Positions 1-9,039 of a DNA stretch of 64,000 bases are shown in pieces. Source of the DNA: Dyadobacter endophyticus. Its GTDB lineage: Bacteria > Bacteroidota > Bacteroidia > Cytophagales > Spirosomataceae. The stretch is taken from assembly GCF_014641595.1 (NCBI RefSeq), contig NZ_BMIA01000002.1, positions 992,001 to 1,056,000 of the forward strand, written 5' to 3'. A model generated the notes under the pieces. The model was not told the DNA's origin. It searched no databases and worked only from the letters and a program-made list of their open reading frames with translations. How positions within the stretch are numbered: position 1 is the first letter of the stretch; every line of letters starts with the position of its first letter. Made by a program: the position numbers and the translations under genes.

Positions 1-32
1 ACCCGTCAGACACCAGTTTGACGGGTTTTTTA
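1..32 (+). terminator. Rho-independent terminator of a gene left of the window
   Basis: The first bases form a stem, ACCCGTCA (1-8) with TGACGGGT (19-26), followed by a run of T. It ends a plus-strand gene that lies outside the window. Confidence 0.75.
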
Positions 33-123
33 TTGGTTAATGCGGAGGCCACCAAACCAAAAGGCCGCATTCGGTGTTCTCTAAGCCGGAAAGTTGTTTT
101 ACCCTATCATTATCGACCATCCA

Positions 124-720
124 ATGTTGTCACGACCTATTTTTGTATATACCGAATTGAGCCCCAACCCCAACTCGATGAAGTTCGTCTTGAATTTCGA
201 GCTGGTACCCGACGGGCTTTCTTTTGATTACCCTTCACTGGAAGCAGCGCTGGAAGAAGGCAAGTCATCGCCACTGGCCGCCGACCTGTTCCAGTTCCCG
301 CACGTGAAGCGTGTATTCATAGCTAGCAACTTCATTACCATCACGAAAGGCGACGATATCGCATGGGAAGAGGTTCTGCGCGATACAAAGCAGTTCATCA
401 AGATCTATTTTGAAGAAAATCATCCGGTATTCGAGCAAAAGACAATCGATAGCAATACGCTGATCGTCGATTCGAGGGACTCAGATACCGTGCAAAAGAT
501 TAAGGCTGCATTGGATCAATATGTACGCCCTGCGGTTGAATCGGACGGTGGTGCGATCAACTTCCATTCGTTTGATGAAGGTTCGGGCGTAGTGAAAGTG
601 CTTTTGCAAGGCTCTTGCAGCGGCTGCCCGTCGTCGACCCTCACATTGAAGGCTGGTATCGAAAACCTGCTCACCCGCATGGTACCCGATGTGAAAGAAG
701 TGGTTGCAGAAGGCGTTTGA
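124..720 (+). CDS. NifU-like Fe-S cluster scaffold/carrier (Nfu)
   Basis: This 198-residue protein should carry or transfer Fe-S clusters to apo-enzymes in the cytoplasm. Residues about 5-95 match the Nfu N-terminal domain (F..TE..PNPN.MKF). Residues about 115-195 match the NifU C-terminal domain with the cluster-binding CxxC pair at C165 and C168 (GSCSGCPSS). The frame is open back to a TTG at 94, but the ATG at 124 places the conserved N-terminal motif correctly, so that start is preferred. It is a single-gene unit with a clear terminator 20 nt after the stop. The length is normal for the family and both ligand cysteines are present. Confidence 0.93.
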   Translation: MLSRPIFVYTELSPNPNSMKFVLNFELVPDGLSFDYPSLEAALEEGKSSPLAADLFQFPHVKRVFIASNFITITKGDDIAWEEVLRDTKQFIKIYFEENHPVFEQKTIDSNTLIVDSRDSDTVQKIKAALDQYVRPAVESDGGAINFHSFDEGSGVVKVLLQGSCSGCPSSTLTLKAGIENLLTRMVPDVKEVVAEGV

Positions 721-739
721 TGCCTGAAAGATATGTATG

Positions 740-775
740 GAAACCCTGTCGGTTCGCGGCAGGGTTTCTTTTTTT
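740..775 (+). terminator. Rho-independent terminator of the Nfu gene
   Basis: The stem GAAACCCTG (740-748) / CAGGGTTTC (760-768) is followed by seven T. It lies between the Nfu stop and the next start at 800. Confidence 0.85.
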
Positions 776-799
776 GAGGCGTTTTGTTAGTTTCGGCGC

Positions 800-1912
800 A
801 TGAAGCCACCGCTGGAAGTATTTATCGACCGCATTGAAGCGTTACAATCGACCGGTAATGCGCTTTTTCCCAAAGGTTTGTTTCCGGCACAACGGTCCAA
901 TTCCTTGCTCGGCTACCGGCGGCCCGACACGACGATGTTCTTTTCCGCCATCACCGCATTCACGCTTCAATCTATTCGTAAATATTGCAGCACTGAAAGC
1001 CAGTCGCAGATCGACTCGATCCGCCGTCAGGTAACTGCCAATTACCCCGACTTTCAAAATAAGGATGGTCTGAAAACCTACAATTTCTGGAAAACAAAAC
1101 CCTCGCGCCACTTCCCGAATGGCCGCTGGTTTCACCGCTTCGAGCATTTCCGCATTCCCGACGACATCGACGATACCGCATTTGCCTATCTCACCACCGA
1201 TCCTTCGCAAGAGGAATTGTTTTGGTTAAAACAAAAACTGACACTCCACGCCAATGGTACCAAACTCTGGATCAGGAATACCTATCCTGAATACCAGCAG
1301 CTGCGGGCCTATTCCACGTGGTTTGGCAAGAATATGTATGTAGAGTTCGATGTGAGCGTGCTGAGTAATATGCTGTATTGCATTTTACATTACAACCTAC
1401 CGCTGAATATGCATGATGAGGCCAGTTTTGAGTATATACGCTCGGTAATCAAAACGCGCCGGTATATCGATGCCCCTTTTCGTTGCGCACATCAATATCC
1501 GCGCACGCCTCTGATCATCTACCACGTTTCAAGGCTTATTGCGGCCTTCGATCCGTCTGCATTGCAATCGGTCAAAGCGCAACTGATCAGCGACACCGAA
1601 AACCTTTTGAAAAATACCAGCAGCTACATGGACCGGGTTTTGCTAGCGACGTCACTGATGCGATTCGGAAAGCAAACGGAACGTATTCCGGTTGAAACAT
1701 TCACCGAAAAGGATTTCAAAGGCTTTTACTTTTTTATAGCAGGGTTGCTTACCGCCTATGAAAATCCGGTGCTTTACACACTGTCGGCAACCCCGCTCGT
1801 ACACATGCACTGGACGTGCGAGGCGCATTGCTGGACGCTTCTGGCCGAATATGAAGCACTTTGGAACCAGCAACAGCCAAATGGCGCTTTACCATTATCC
1901 AATCCCAGTTAG
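800..1912 (+). CDS. Uncharacterised protein of 370 aa coupled to a ferredoxin reductase
   Basis: I do not recognise a named family. The protein is soluble: no signal peptide and no membrane segment are evident. It is rich in aromatic residues (motifs such as KTYNFWKT near residue 93, GRWFHRFEHFRIPDD near 110 and YMDRVLLATSLMRFG near 276), which suggests an alpha-helical fold. Only three bases separate its stop from the next gene, so the two are almost certainly translated from one message. It may be a partner or substrate-side protein of that oxidoreductase, but this is inference from position only. The ATG at 800 is the first start after the upstream terminator. Confidence 0.75.
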   Translation: MKPPLEVFIDRIEALQSTGNALFPKGLFPAQRSNSLLGYRRPDTTMFFSAITAFTLQSIRKYCSTESQSQIDSIRRQVTANYPDFQNKDGLKTYNFWKTKPSRHFPNGRWFHRFEHFRIPDDIDDTAFAYLTTDPSQEELFWLKQKLTLHANGTKLWIRNTYPEYQQLRAYSTWFGKNMYVEFDVSVLSNMLYCILHYNLPLNMHDEASFEYIRSVIKTRRYIDAPFRCAHQYPRTPLIIYHVSRLIAAFDPSALQSVKAQLISDTENLLKNTSSYMDRVLLATSLMRFGKQTERIPVETFTEKDFKGFYFFIAGLLTAYENPVLYTLSATPLVHMHWTCEAHCWTLLAEYEALWNQQQPNGALPLSNPS

Positions 1913-1915
1913 GCA

Positions 1916-2968
1916 ATGGCAGACCATACGATATTATTAAAACTCCGCGAAATCATCCGCGAAACCGACGACGCCAAAACCTTCATTTTCGAAACAATCG
2001 ATGGCAGCGCACTAAACTACAAAGCCGGCCAGTTCCTTACCTTCCTCATCGACATACACGGGCACGAAGTACGCCGCTCCTATTCCATGAGTTCAGCGCC
2101 GGATGTGGATGCACTCCCTGCTATAACGGTCAAAAGAGTGCCTAATGGAGAGATTTCGCGGTTCTGGATCGATCTTGTGAAAACGGGCGACACATTCAAC
2201 GTACTGGCACCTTCGGGCAGGTTTGTGTTGGAAAAAGAAGATGCAGGTGCCCGCGACATCGTGCTCATAGGCGCAGGCAGCGGCATTACCCCGCTATTTT
2301 CACTATTAAAACAAACCCTCACACAGGAAACCGAAAGCCAGGTAACGCTCATTTACGCCAGCCGGAACATCCGCAACACGCTTTTTTGGAACGACATTAT
2401 CCAATGGCAGGCGCGATTTCCCGATCGGTTGCGCGTGATCCACATTCACAGCCAACCTACCGAAGACTGGGCGGGCATTCAGGGGCGCATCAACAACACA
2501 CGGCTCGAACAGTTGGTAAACCAATCCATCCGTTTCAAACGCGAAGACGCTCGCTTCTTCATTTGCGGGCCGTTCGAACTGATGCGTTCGGCGGGCATTA
2601 CCCTCCATTTCATGGGCTTCCGGAGCGAACAGATCCGCAAGGAGAACTTTGTAATTCCCACCCCGCCTCCACCGCCCCCCGTTTCGTACCCCCATCGCAT
2701 TACGCTCGATTTCCGCAGCTCGACATACAACCTTCTCGTGCCGGCACATTCGACCGTGCTGGATGCTGCGCTGGCCGAAGGAATACAGCTCCCGTACAGC
2801 TGCAAGGGCGGGCGCTGCGCCTCGTGCGCGGCCGTGTGTACGAGCGGGAAGGTGCATATGAGTGTAAACGAGGTTCTGACTGACCGAGACCTGGCCGAAG
2901 GCTGGATACTCACCTGCTCGTCGTACGTCGACAGCGATGACGTATCGATCGAATTCAGACAGGCGTAA
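1916..2968 (+). CDS. PaaE-type ferredoxin--NAD(P)H oxidoreductase with C-terminal 2Fe-2S domain
   Basis: A 350-residue flavin/iron-sulfur reductase that passes electrons from NAD(P)H through FAD to a plant-type 2Fe-2S centre. An FAD-binding domain carries RRSYSMSS (R54-S60). The NAD-binding domain carries GAGSGITP (119-126) and CGPFELM (about 218-224). A poly-proline hinge spans about 249-256. The C-terminal ferredoxin domain has the four ligands C296, C301, C304 and C334 (CX4CX2C...C). This order matches PaaE/PaaK and related oxygenase reductases, but no oxygenase subunits are nearby, so the electron acceptor is unknown. It follows the 370-aa protein gene by 3 nt. Confidence 0.92.
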   Translation: MADHTILLKLREIIRETDDAKTFIFETIDGSALNYKAGQFLTFLIDIHGHEVRRSYSMSSAPDVDALPAITVKRVPNGEISRFWIDLVKTGDTFNVLAPSGRFVLEKEDAGARDIVLIGAGSGITPLFSLLKQTLTQETESQVTLIYASRNIRNTLFWNDIIQWQARFPDRLRVIHIHSQPTEDWAGIQGRINNTRLEQLVNQSIRFKREDARFFICGPFELMRSAGITLHFMGFRSEQIRKENFVIPTPPPPPPVSYPHRITLDFRSSTYNLLVPAHSTVLDAALAEGIQLPYSCKGGRCASCAAVCTSGKVHMSVNEVLTDRDLAEGWILTCSSYVDSDDVSIEFRQA

Positions 2969-2976
2969 AAAACAAA

Positions 2977-3012
2977 GAAGCGTACAGACGATGCCGTACG
3001 CTTCATTTAGGT
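2977..3012 (+). terminator. Hairpin terminator after the oxidoreductase gene
   Basis: The stem GAAGCGTAC (2977-2985) / GTACGCTTC (2996-3004) starts eight bases after the stop codon. The trailing tract (ATTTAGGTTT) is only moderately T-rich. Confidence 0.65.
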
Positions 3013-3393
3013 TTAGGATTAGAGGAATTTCAATGATTGAATTCCTGAAACGGTTAAAGGTTAGGAATATTAAAGAATAAAATTTTCTTTCTTATCTTAT
3101 TTACAAAATTAGTTGCCAAATTGGTTTTTCCTAACAATATTTAAAAAAAGTGTTCGAGCACGCATTTGGAAAGACTCACCGGGTTCGTACACGATAGTTA
3201 CCGCAAATAGTAGTTTTTAGTCAGGTAAAACTAAGGAGCAGCATTTAGAATCTCAAATTCATCCTAAAAAAAATTTGAAAAATTTTGTTCAGTATGGTTG
3301 TCTTCCACTAGAAACACACTATTTGGCCCATCTTCATAATTACTTGTTAGATTTGCTGAATGGAAGTAAAAAATCCCTGAATAATAGTCGAGT
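3005..3393. other. AT-rich intergenic region before the LacI-type regulator
   Basis: About 390 bases with no credible gene. It contains an inverted repeat at 3023-3046 (AGGAATT..CAAT / ATTG.AATTCCT, one bulged T) that could be an operator or a second hairpin for the upstream operon. The rest is AT-rich and probably holds the promoter of the regulator gene, but no single promoter stands out. Confidence 0.5.
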
Positions 3394-4458
3394 GTGAAAA
3401 AGAAAATTGTCAGAATCAAAGATATAGCGGAAAAGGCACAGACCTCCAAAGGCACAGTGGACCGCGTTTTACACAATCGCGGCCGAGTTGCTGACGATGT
3501 ACGTGAGCGAATCCTGGCCATCATTAAAGAGTTAAACTACGAGCCGAACCTGATTGCCCAATCTCTCAAATCGCAGCGGGCTTTCAACCTCGCAGCCCTC
3601 ATCCCCGACCCCAACCTCGATTCCTACTGGGAAGCACCACACAACGGTCTTGAAAAGGCAGAAAAAGAGCTCCGGCAATACGGCGTTCACATTACCAAGT
3701 TCATATTCAATTCGCATTCCGACACTTCATTTATCGCTAAGGCCAAGGAAGTAGGACGCGAACATCCCGACGGCCTGCTTATTGCACCGATATTCTACAA
3801 GGAGGCATTGCCGTTTTTCAAAGAGTGGGCCGACATGGGCATTCCCTACGTGCTTTTCAACACGCAGATCGAACACGTACACCCATTGTGCTACATTGGG
3901 CAGGATTCATACCGAAGCGGGTCGCTGGCAGCAAAAATTCTGCGTTTTGGTCTGCACTCCCCTGCTACGGTGCTGGTGGCGCATGTCAATGAGGACATTT
4001 CCAACTCGGCGCATTTGATCACCAAGGAAGAAGGTTTCCGCGACTATTTCAAAGGGGAGAAGCTCGACGGCACATTCAAGGTGATCAGCAAGGAAATCAA
4101 CTTTCCGGAAGAAGAGGGTCCCGATAAGCAACTCGACGAGATACGTAAGCAATATCCTGATCTGGGAGCGGTATACGTTACCAACTCAAAGGCATTTGAA
4201 GTAGCCGCTTATCTCGAAAAAAATGCATTGAATGACATCAAACTGGTCGGTTATGACCTGATCGGCCCCAACCAGCAATACCTCAACAAAGGCATCATCG
4301 ATTTCCTGATCAACCAGAATCCGCTCGGACAAGGTTACTGGGGCATTCACCAGCTGGCGAACTACTTAATTTTCAAAAAGGAAATCCCCGCGATCAAATT
4401 CCTGCCGCTCGATATCATTACCAGGGAAAATCTCGACTATTATCTCGATCCCCAGTGA
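3394..4458 (+). CDS. LacI-family transcriptional regulator
   Basis: A 354-residue one-component DNA-binding regulator. Residues about 5-55 form the LacI helix-turn-helix and hinge (IKDIAEKAQTSKGTVDRVLH, then ELNYEPNLIAQSLKS). The remainder is a periplasmic-binding-protein-like sensor domain (IPDPNLDSYWEAPHNGLEKA, then FNTQIEH near 155 and YIGQDSYRSG near 169). The HTH differs from classical LacI in having TVDRVLH instead of TVSRVLN, a form seen in sugar-responsive Bacteroidetes regulators. The start is a GTG; no ATG exists upstream in frame. The ligand is unknown, since no sugar-uptake operon is adjacent. It converges on the aminopeptidase gene with 75 nt between stops. Confidence 0.88.
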   Translation: MKKKIVRIKDIAEKAQTSKGTVDRVLHNRGRVADDVRERILAIIKELNYEPNLIAQSLKSQRAFNLAALIPDPNLDSYWEAPHNGLEKAEKELRQYGVHITKFIFNSHSDTSFIAKAKEVGREHPDGLLIAPIFYKEALPFFKEWADMGIPYVLFNTQIEHVHPLCYIGQDSYRSGSLAAKILRFGLHSPATVLVAHVNEDISNSAHLITKEEGFRDYFKGEKLDGTFKVISKEINFPEEEGPDKQLDEIRKQYPDLGAVYVTNSKAFEVAAYLEKNALNDIKLVGYDLIGPNQQYLNKGIIDFLINQNPLGQGYWGIHQLANYLIFKKEIPAIKFLPLDIITRENLDYYLDPQ

Positions 4459-4533
4459 CACGGTACTGAAACGTCAGGTGTGGTGAGGAGGAAAAAAGTC
4501 ATTTGCTGCCCCCCTTTCCGAAGTGTGGTATTG

Positions 4534-7125
4534 TTACAAATCGCCAAACTGACTATACATTTCTTTCAGTTTCGGTTCGGTTTCCTTGGCGCGGATGTCT
4601 TTCCGGAGTGCTGTCACACCTTGAATGTCGGTAAGAAGGCCCAGCGCCTGGAATGCGCCGAAACGGACGAAATACGAAGAATTGTCGCGTGCGAGGCCTT
4701 CCAGGACCGGAATACTTTTACGCTGAATGTCCTGCTTCGATTTGATCAGATATTTGCCGAAAACTTGCAGGAAGTTATATTTTTCGCTCGGCTTCATAGC
4801 CTTCATTTTGGTAAGGAACCAGTCGAACCGCTCGGGTTGGGCAAGGCCTGCGTAATAGTTACCTACCGCGGTGATAATAGCGTCGTTAGGGGAATTTTCA
4901 AACTGCGCGGCTATTTCCGCCGCGTCATTCGGCTGGCTCATGAGGTATTTCTCAATGGCCACCGATGCTACCAGATATGAACTGTCGCTCAATGCAGCCT
5001 TGAAAATCGGGTCGCTGTTGTTGTCGCCAAAAGATGCCAGAGTAATGATCGCCTCAGAGCGTACCTGCGGATGCGGGTCGGTCTGCGCGCGGTTCTGAAT
5101 TACTTTTTCGATATCTGCAAAGCCTTCTCCCGCATATTCTGCGAAGTTACTGATCGCCATCTGGCGTAGTTTCCAGAATGGGTCGTCCATTGCCTTCACC
5201 AGGATTTTCCGGGCCGTGGTATCAGCCAATGCGCCTTCCAGTGAGGCCAATGCTTCGTATTTATGCAGAAAACGGTCGGAATGAACATATTGAAACTCCA
5301 TTTCCGGCCTGTTCTTGTCATGCTCGACAACAGCCAGCAGGTTTGCATCAGCGTCGAATATCACGAGATCCGGCCTTTTCGCCGCGGGGAATTCAAGCGT
5401 CTGGGTTACTTTGTCAACTACCACGTCGTAGCGACTCTTTTTACCCGAAACCCAAACATCCACTTTCACCGGCAAGCGATAAACAGTCGTCGCCGTCGTA
5501 TCCTGTGTTTGCTTTACTTTTAAAACAACCTTCGCCTGCGCAGGCACAAATTGCTGATCGATCTTCAACACAGGATGCCCCGGCTTATGGAACCATTGAT
5601 CGAAGAACCAGTTCAGGTCCTGACCGGTAATCTTTTCAAACGACATGCGCAGGTCGTCGATTTCGGCAGTACCAAATGCGTGGGATTTGAGATATTGCTG
5701 CAATGCGGCAAAAAAGGCATCATCGCCCACCAGGGCTCGCAGCATATGCAGAATGCGGCCTCCTTTTGCATAGGAATGTGCATCGAACATATTCTCGCGG
5801 TCTTTATAGAAATAGCGGATCATCGGCACCTGCTTGGTCTCCGATTCGGCCAGGTATTCTTTGGTTTCCTGCAAATTACCCCAGTCGGCTTCGAAGCGGC
5901 CATCGTTATATTCGCTCCAAAGGTATTCTGCATAGTTGGCAAACGACTCGTTCAAAGGCAATTGGCCCCATTCTTCGGCAGTCACATAATCGCCGAACCA
6001 GTGATGGGCTAGCTCGTGCGCAATCACGGCGTCGGAGTTACCATCCACCAACGAGCGGGCGTCGTTTTGTACGCCTTCTTCATGAACCGTCGCGGTAGTA
6101 TTTTCCATCGCACCAGCCACAAAATCCCGCACGGCAATTTGCGCATATTTCTCCCACGGATATTCAATGCCGAAGATATTGGTGAAGAAACCCATCATTT
6201 CCGGCGTGCGCCCGAAGATCGCATGGGCGTCGGCACCGTATTTCGGCTCTACATAATAGCTCAGTTCGAGGCCATTCGGCATCATATCCTTAGCCACCGC
6301 AAAATCGCCCACGGCTATCATGGCGAGATAAGGCGCGTGCGGCCTGGTCTGCTTCCAATGGTCGGTGCGTGTGCCCTTTTTACCTTCCAGTTGCTCCACG
6401 AGCAAGCCGTTCGAAAGGGTTTTATAAGTGCTGTCAACGGTAATGTAAATGTCCTGGGTAAACTTCTGGTTCGGCGCGTCGATCGTCGGGAACCAGCAGG
6501 AACTGCCCTCCGTCTCTCCTTGCGTCCAGACCTGCCGCGGTTTGCCTTCGTCGAGGCCATCGGCATTGATAAAATAAAGACCTTTGTCGGAAGCGCTGTC
6601 GTCTTCCCTGCCTCTCGGCACGTCGTTAGGCTTGGCGATGTACTCGATTTTGACAAAAAGCGTGTCTTTGCGGGTATATTCCTGACCTAATTTAATGATC
6701 AGTTTACGTTTGTCGTAGGTGAATTCAAGCTTCTTTTTAACTTTTCCTGTAATCTCCTCATTGGTGAGGTCGCCATATTCGGCGGTCGTATCCAGCATTG
6801 AAATGCCCTTTATCTCAAACCCTTTTGCATCGAGTTCGAGGGTATTCTGCGGATAAAAATGGGGTTTGAACTTTAATATGGCGGAGGCAGGCACTTGCTG
6901 CTTCACCCAATCCAGCTGCACATCGAGCCGGGTATATAATATGTCGTTCTTGCGGGTCCTTTCAGGGCGGTAAGGCCCCTGCTTGGTTACCGTACCGGGA
7001 TTTCTTCTGTAAAGTGTGTCAGCATCCGCCCCAGCCATGGCCGGAGCGCTGAATGAAAGAGAAAGTATGCCAAAAAATGTAAAGATCAATCGGTTCAAAG
7101 AAGGCCTTTTAAGATCACCGGTCAT
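4534..7125 (-). CDS. M1-family zinc aminopeptidase with C-terminal HEAT-like repeats
   Basis: An exported metallopeptidase predicted to remove N-terminal residues from peptides in the periplasm. From the chosen ATG the protein is 863 aa, with a signal peptide in about the first 33 residues (hydrophobic LIFTFFGILSLSFSAPAMA). The exopeptidase motif GAMEN is at about 338-342. The zinc site HELAHHW has H370, E371 and H374, and the third ligand is E393 in NESFANY. The last 230 residues look like HEAT repeats (for example DDPFWKLRQMAISNFAEYA). An upstream TTG at 7161 would add 12 residues and spoil the signal peptide. It is the last gene of an operon with the LolC/E-like permease (81 nt) and rbfA. 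Confidence 0.93.
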   Translation of the reverse strand: MTGDLKRPSLNRLIFTFFGILSLSFSAPAMAGADADTLYRRNPGTVTKQGPYRPERTRKNDILYTRLDVQLDWVKQQVPASAILKFKPHFYPQNTLELDAKGFEIKGISMLDTTAEYGDLTNEEITGKVKKKLEFTYDKRKLIIKLGQEYTRKDTLFVKIEYIAKPNDVPRGREDDSASDKGLYFINADGLDEGKPRQVWTQGETEGSSCWFPTIDAPNQKFTQDIYITVDSTYKTLSNGLLVEQLEGKKGTRTDHWKQTRPHAPYLAMIAVGDFAVAKDMMPNGLELSYYVEPKYGADAHAIFGRTPEMMGFFTNIFGIEYPWEKYAQIAVRDFVAGAMENTTATVHEEGVQNDARSLVDGNSDAVIAHELAHHWFGDYVTAEEWGQLPLNESFANYAEYLWSEYNDGRFEADWGNLQETKEYLAESETKQVPMIRYFYKDRENMFDAHSYAKGGRILHMLRALVGDDAFFAALQQYLKSHAFGTAEIDDLRMSFEKITGQDLNWFFDQWFHKPGHPVLKIDQQFVPAQAKVVLKVKQTQDTTATTVYRLPVKVDVWVSGKKSRYDVVVDKVTQTLEFPAAKRPDLVIFDADANLLAVVEHDKNRPEMEFQYVHSDRFLHKYEALASLEGALADTTARKILVKAMDDPFWKLRQMAISNFAEYAGEGFADIEKVIQNRAQTDPHPQVRSEAIITLASFGDNNSDPIFKAALSDSSYLVASVAIEKYLMSQPNDAAEIAAQFENSPNDAIITAVGNYYAGLAQPERFDWFLTKMKAMKPSEKYNFLQVFGKYLIKSKQDIQRKSIPVLEGLARDNSSYFVRFGAFQALGLLTDIQGVTALRKDIRAKETEPKLKEMYSQFGDL

Positions 7126-7206
7126 ATCCGCTTTCTGATTGATTGCTAGGAAGTAAGTCAATGTTGAATAAGTTAATAAACGATTCTCTGGTGTTGTCGG
7201 GCCAGG

Positions 7207-8433
7207 TTATACACGCAGCAGCGCACCCGCCTCTGCGGCCCTTCTGGCCGGGATGTACGAAACAACCATAGTTATCATAACGACAATTACGCCCGTGTAG
7301 AGTATGTCTTCCCAAATTAATTTAACCGGATAAGCATCCACCAGCGAGGTGGTCATACCCATCGAAACAAATCCGTACCGTATTTGAAGCCAGCAAATTG
7401 TGATTCCGCCCAAAAGCCCCGCAATTGCACCCGAAAACGCCACGATCGCCCCTTCTGCTATAAATATCTTCCGGATCAGCGACTGCGTCGCACCCATAGC
7501 ATACAGCATCGAAACATCCTTCTTTTTCTCGATCGCTAACATACTGAGCGAGAAAAAGATATTGATTGCTGCTACTAAAATAATCAGTGAAAGGGTCACA
7601 GCCACAAAAAGCTTTTCCATTTTTATTGCACGGAGCAGATCCGCATTCAGCGAATCCCGGTCTTTCACTACAAAAGCCTTGCCCAGCTTCGCTCCGATCT
7701 CTTCGCTCACATCCTTTTCGGTGTATCCCGGGCCGATGAAAACTTCCAGCGCCGAAAGTTCCCCATTGTAACCCATCAAGCCTTCTACCTGCTTTAAGGG
7801 GGCGATGATATAATCGTCGTAGCGCGATTCAATGGAAAACACACCACCCGGACGCAGGTTGAGCTGATTGAATGCTTCGGGGGACGTCAGGTTCAGTGTT
7901 TTGGAGCCCGTACGCGGATAAAGGAGTTCCAGCGGGGTGAATATATCTTCGAGTGAAATCGATAATGCATTCCGTACACCTTCCGCAATGACGGCATATG
8001 GAGTTCCGTTATTTCCGATAAGTTTCAGCGAACCCTCGATCATGGCGGTATCCAGCTGCCCCTGCTGCTCGAAAGTACTGTCGACGCCTTTCAGGCGGAT
8101 AATGGTTTGCTGGTTCCCATATCGGGCCAGCGCATTGTCTTCCACTACCTTCGTCACCAGCTTCACACCATCCACCGCCTTCAATTCACTCATCAACGAC
8201 GGTGTCATTTTAAACCGCTTGCCTTCCGCGGGTAGAATGCGCACATCCGAGTCGAATGTCTTGAAAATTTTGCGGTTGAGATCTTCCATTCCGTTGAAGA
8301 CCGACAATACCACTACCATAGCCATCGTCCCCACGGCCACACCAGCCATGGCAATGCGTGCGATCAGACTGATGAAGCTCCTTTTGTTACGCGAAAAAAA
8401 GTAACGAACGGCAATCCGGTAGGAAATGTCCAT
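7207..8433 (-). CDS. LolC/LolE-like FtsX-family permease (408 aa)
   Basis: An inner-membrane permease of the lipoprotein-releasing type. It has one N-terminal membrane segment (about 27-48), a long periplasmic domain (about 50-270) and three C-terminal membrane segments (about 278-300, 327-352, 373-393), ending in a cytoplasmic SYIPARRAAEAGALLRV tail. The half-size, single-FtsX architecture separates it from the 800-residue permeases later in the window. In LolCDE the partner ATPase LolD energises release of outer-membrane lipoproteins; no ATPase lies beside this gene, so it must be encoded elsewhere. It starts 16 nt after rbfA and is surely co-transcribed with it. Confidence 0.9.
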   Translation of the reverse strand: MDISYRIAVRYFFSRNKRSFISLIARIAMAGVAVGTMAMVVVLSVFNGMEDLNRKIFKTFDSDVRILPAEGKRFKMTPSLMSELKAVDGVKLVTKVVEDNALARYGNQQTIIRLKGVDSTFEQQGQLDTAMIEGSLKLIGNNGTPYAVIAEGVRNALSISLEDIFTPLELLYPRTGSKTLNLTSPEAFNQLNLRPGGVFSIESRYDDYIIAPLKQVEGLMGYNGELSALEVFIGPGYTEKDVSEEIGAKLGKAFVVKDRDSLNADLLRAIKMEKLFVAVTLSLIILVAAINIFFSLSMLAIEKKKDVSMLYAMGATQSLIRKIFIAEGAIVAFSGAIAGLLGGITICWLQIRYGFVSMGMTTSLVDAYPVKLIWEDILYTGVIVVMITMVVSYIPARRAAEAGALLRV

Positions 8434-8449
8434 GATAGCTCGAACTTGA

Positions 8450-8833
8450 TCAGTAGGTATCTTCCTCCTCGTCGGGCTGTGCAGGCGGGATCACCAGATC
8501 TGCAAACAACTGATCCATTTTAGCCGCATATTCGGCAGTGTCGTCGATATAAAACTGGAGGTGCGGAACGATCCTCAATTGGTGACGGACGCGTTCTGCG
8601 AGTTTCTGGCGGATGAAACGGGTATTTTCCCGGATCGTTTCCAAAAGCATGGTCTTGTTTTTATCCGGCAGGAAGCTCAGGTAAGCCCGGGCAATGCTCA
8701 GGTCGGGCGTGACGCGCACGGCTGTGATCGTCACAAACGCGCCGTGCGTAAGGTGCTGAGCATCCTTCTGAAAAATCTCACCCAGGTCCTTCTGTATTTG
8801 CCTGCCTACTTTTTGTTGTCTTTTCGATTCCAT
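8450..8833 (-). CDS. rbfA: Ribosome-binding factor A
   Basis: A 127-residue KH-like protein that helps mature the 16S rRNA 5' end in the 30S subunit. The diagnostic run is present: RQIQKDLGEIFQKD near the N-terminus, VTITAVRVTPDLSIARAYLS in the middle and LRIVPHLQFYIDDTAEYAAKMDQLF toward the end. The length is typical. It heads the operon that continues into the LolC/E-like permease and the aminopeptidase; the pairing of rbfA with this permease is common in Bacteroidetes. The protein ends in an acidic tail (DEEEDTY). Confidence 0.95.
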   Translation of the reverse strand: MESKRQQKVGRQIQKDLGEIFQKDAQHLTHGAFVTITAVRVTPDLSIARAYLSFLPDKNKTMLLETIRENTRFIRQKLAERVRHQLRIVPHLQFYIDDTAEYAAKMDQLFADLVIPPAQPDEEEDTY

Positions 8834-8899
8834 ATCATGAATGTTAATCGGAGGGATTTGGCCGGTCCTGACCGCACATCCTGGTTCACCAGTTAGGAT

Positions 8900-8915
8900 G
8901 ATGTAAACTTACATC
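8900..8915. promoter_or_regulatory. Palindrome in the rbfA / 9040 divergent promoter region
   Basis: GATGTAA-AC-TTACATC is a perfect 7+7 inverted repeat 67 nt upstream of rbfA. It sits in the 206-nt divergent region, so it could be an operator. No binding family is recognised. Confidence 0.35.
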
Positions 8916-8966
8916 TCCTAAATCATTCCCTCTCTCCTTTCAATAAGTACAAATATCCATACTTAT

Positions 8967-8999
8967 TTTGTTTTTGTAGAACCCGGCATTGTAATTTCG
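8967..8999 (+). promoter_or_regulatory. Bacteroidetes-type promoter for the membrane protein gene at 9040
   Basis: A -33 TTTG (8967-8970) and a -7 TAATTTCG (8992-8999, one mismatch to TAnnTTTG) are separated by 21 nt, the spacing known for the primary sigma factor of this phylum. The predicted start is about 35 nt before the coding region. Confidence 0.55.
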
Positions 9000-9039
9000 T
9001 GAAACTTATTTCCCGTCAGATACCTAATCCACCAGCCGC

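Noticed and set aside
3394..4458. LacI-type regulator as the regulator of the permease array
   Set aside because: It lies about 19 kb away, and the array motif lacks the typical central CG dyad of LacI operators; nothing links them.
6016..6690. 224-codon plus-strand frame inside the aminopeptidase gene
   Set aside because: It is antisense to the zinc-site region of the M1 peptidase and has no recognisable domain.
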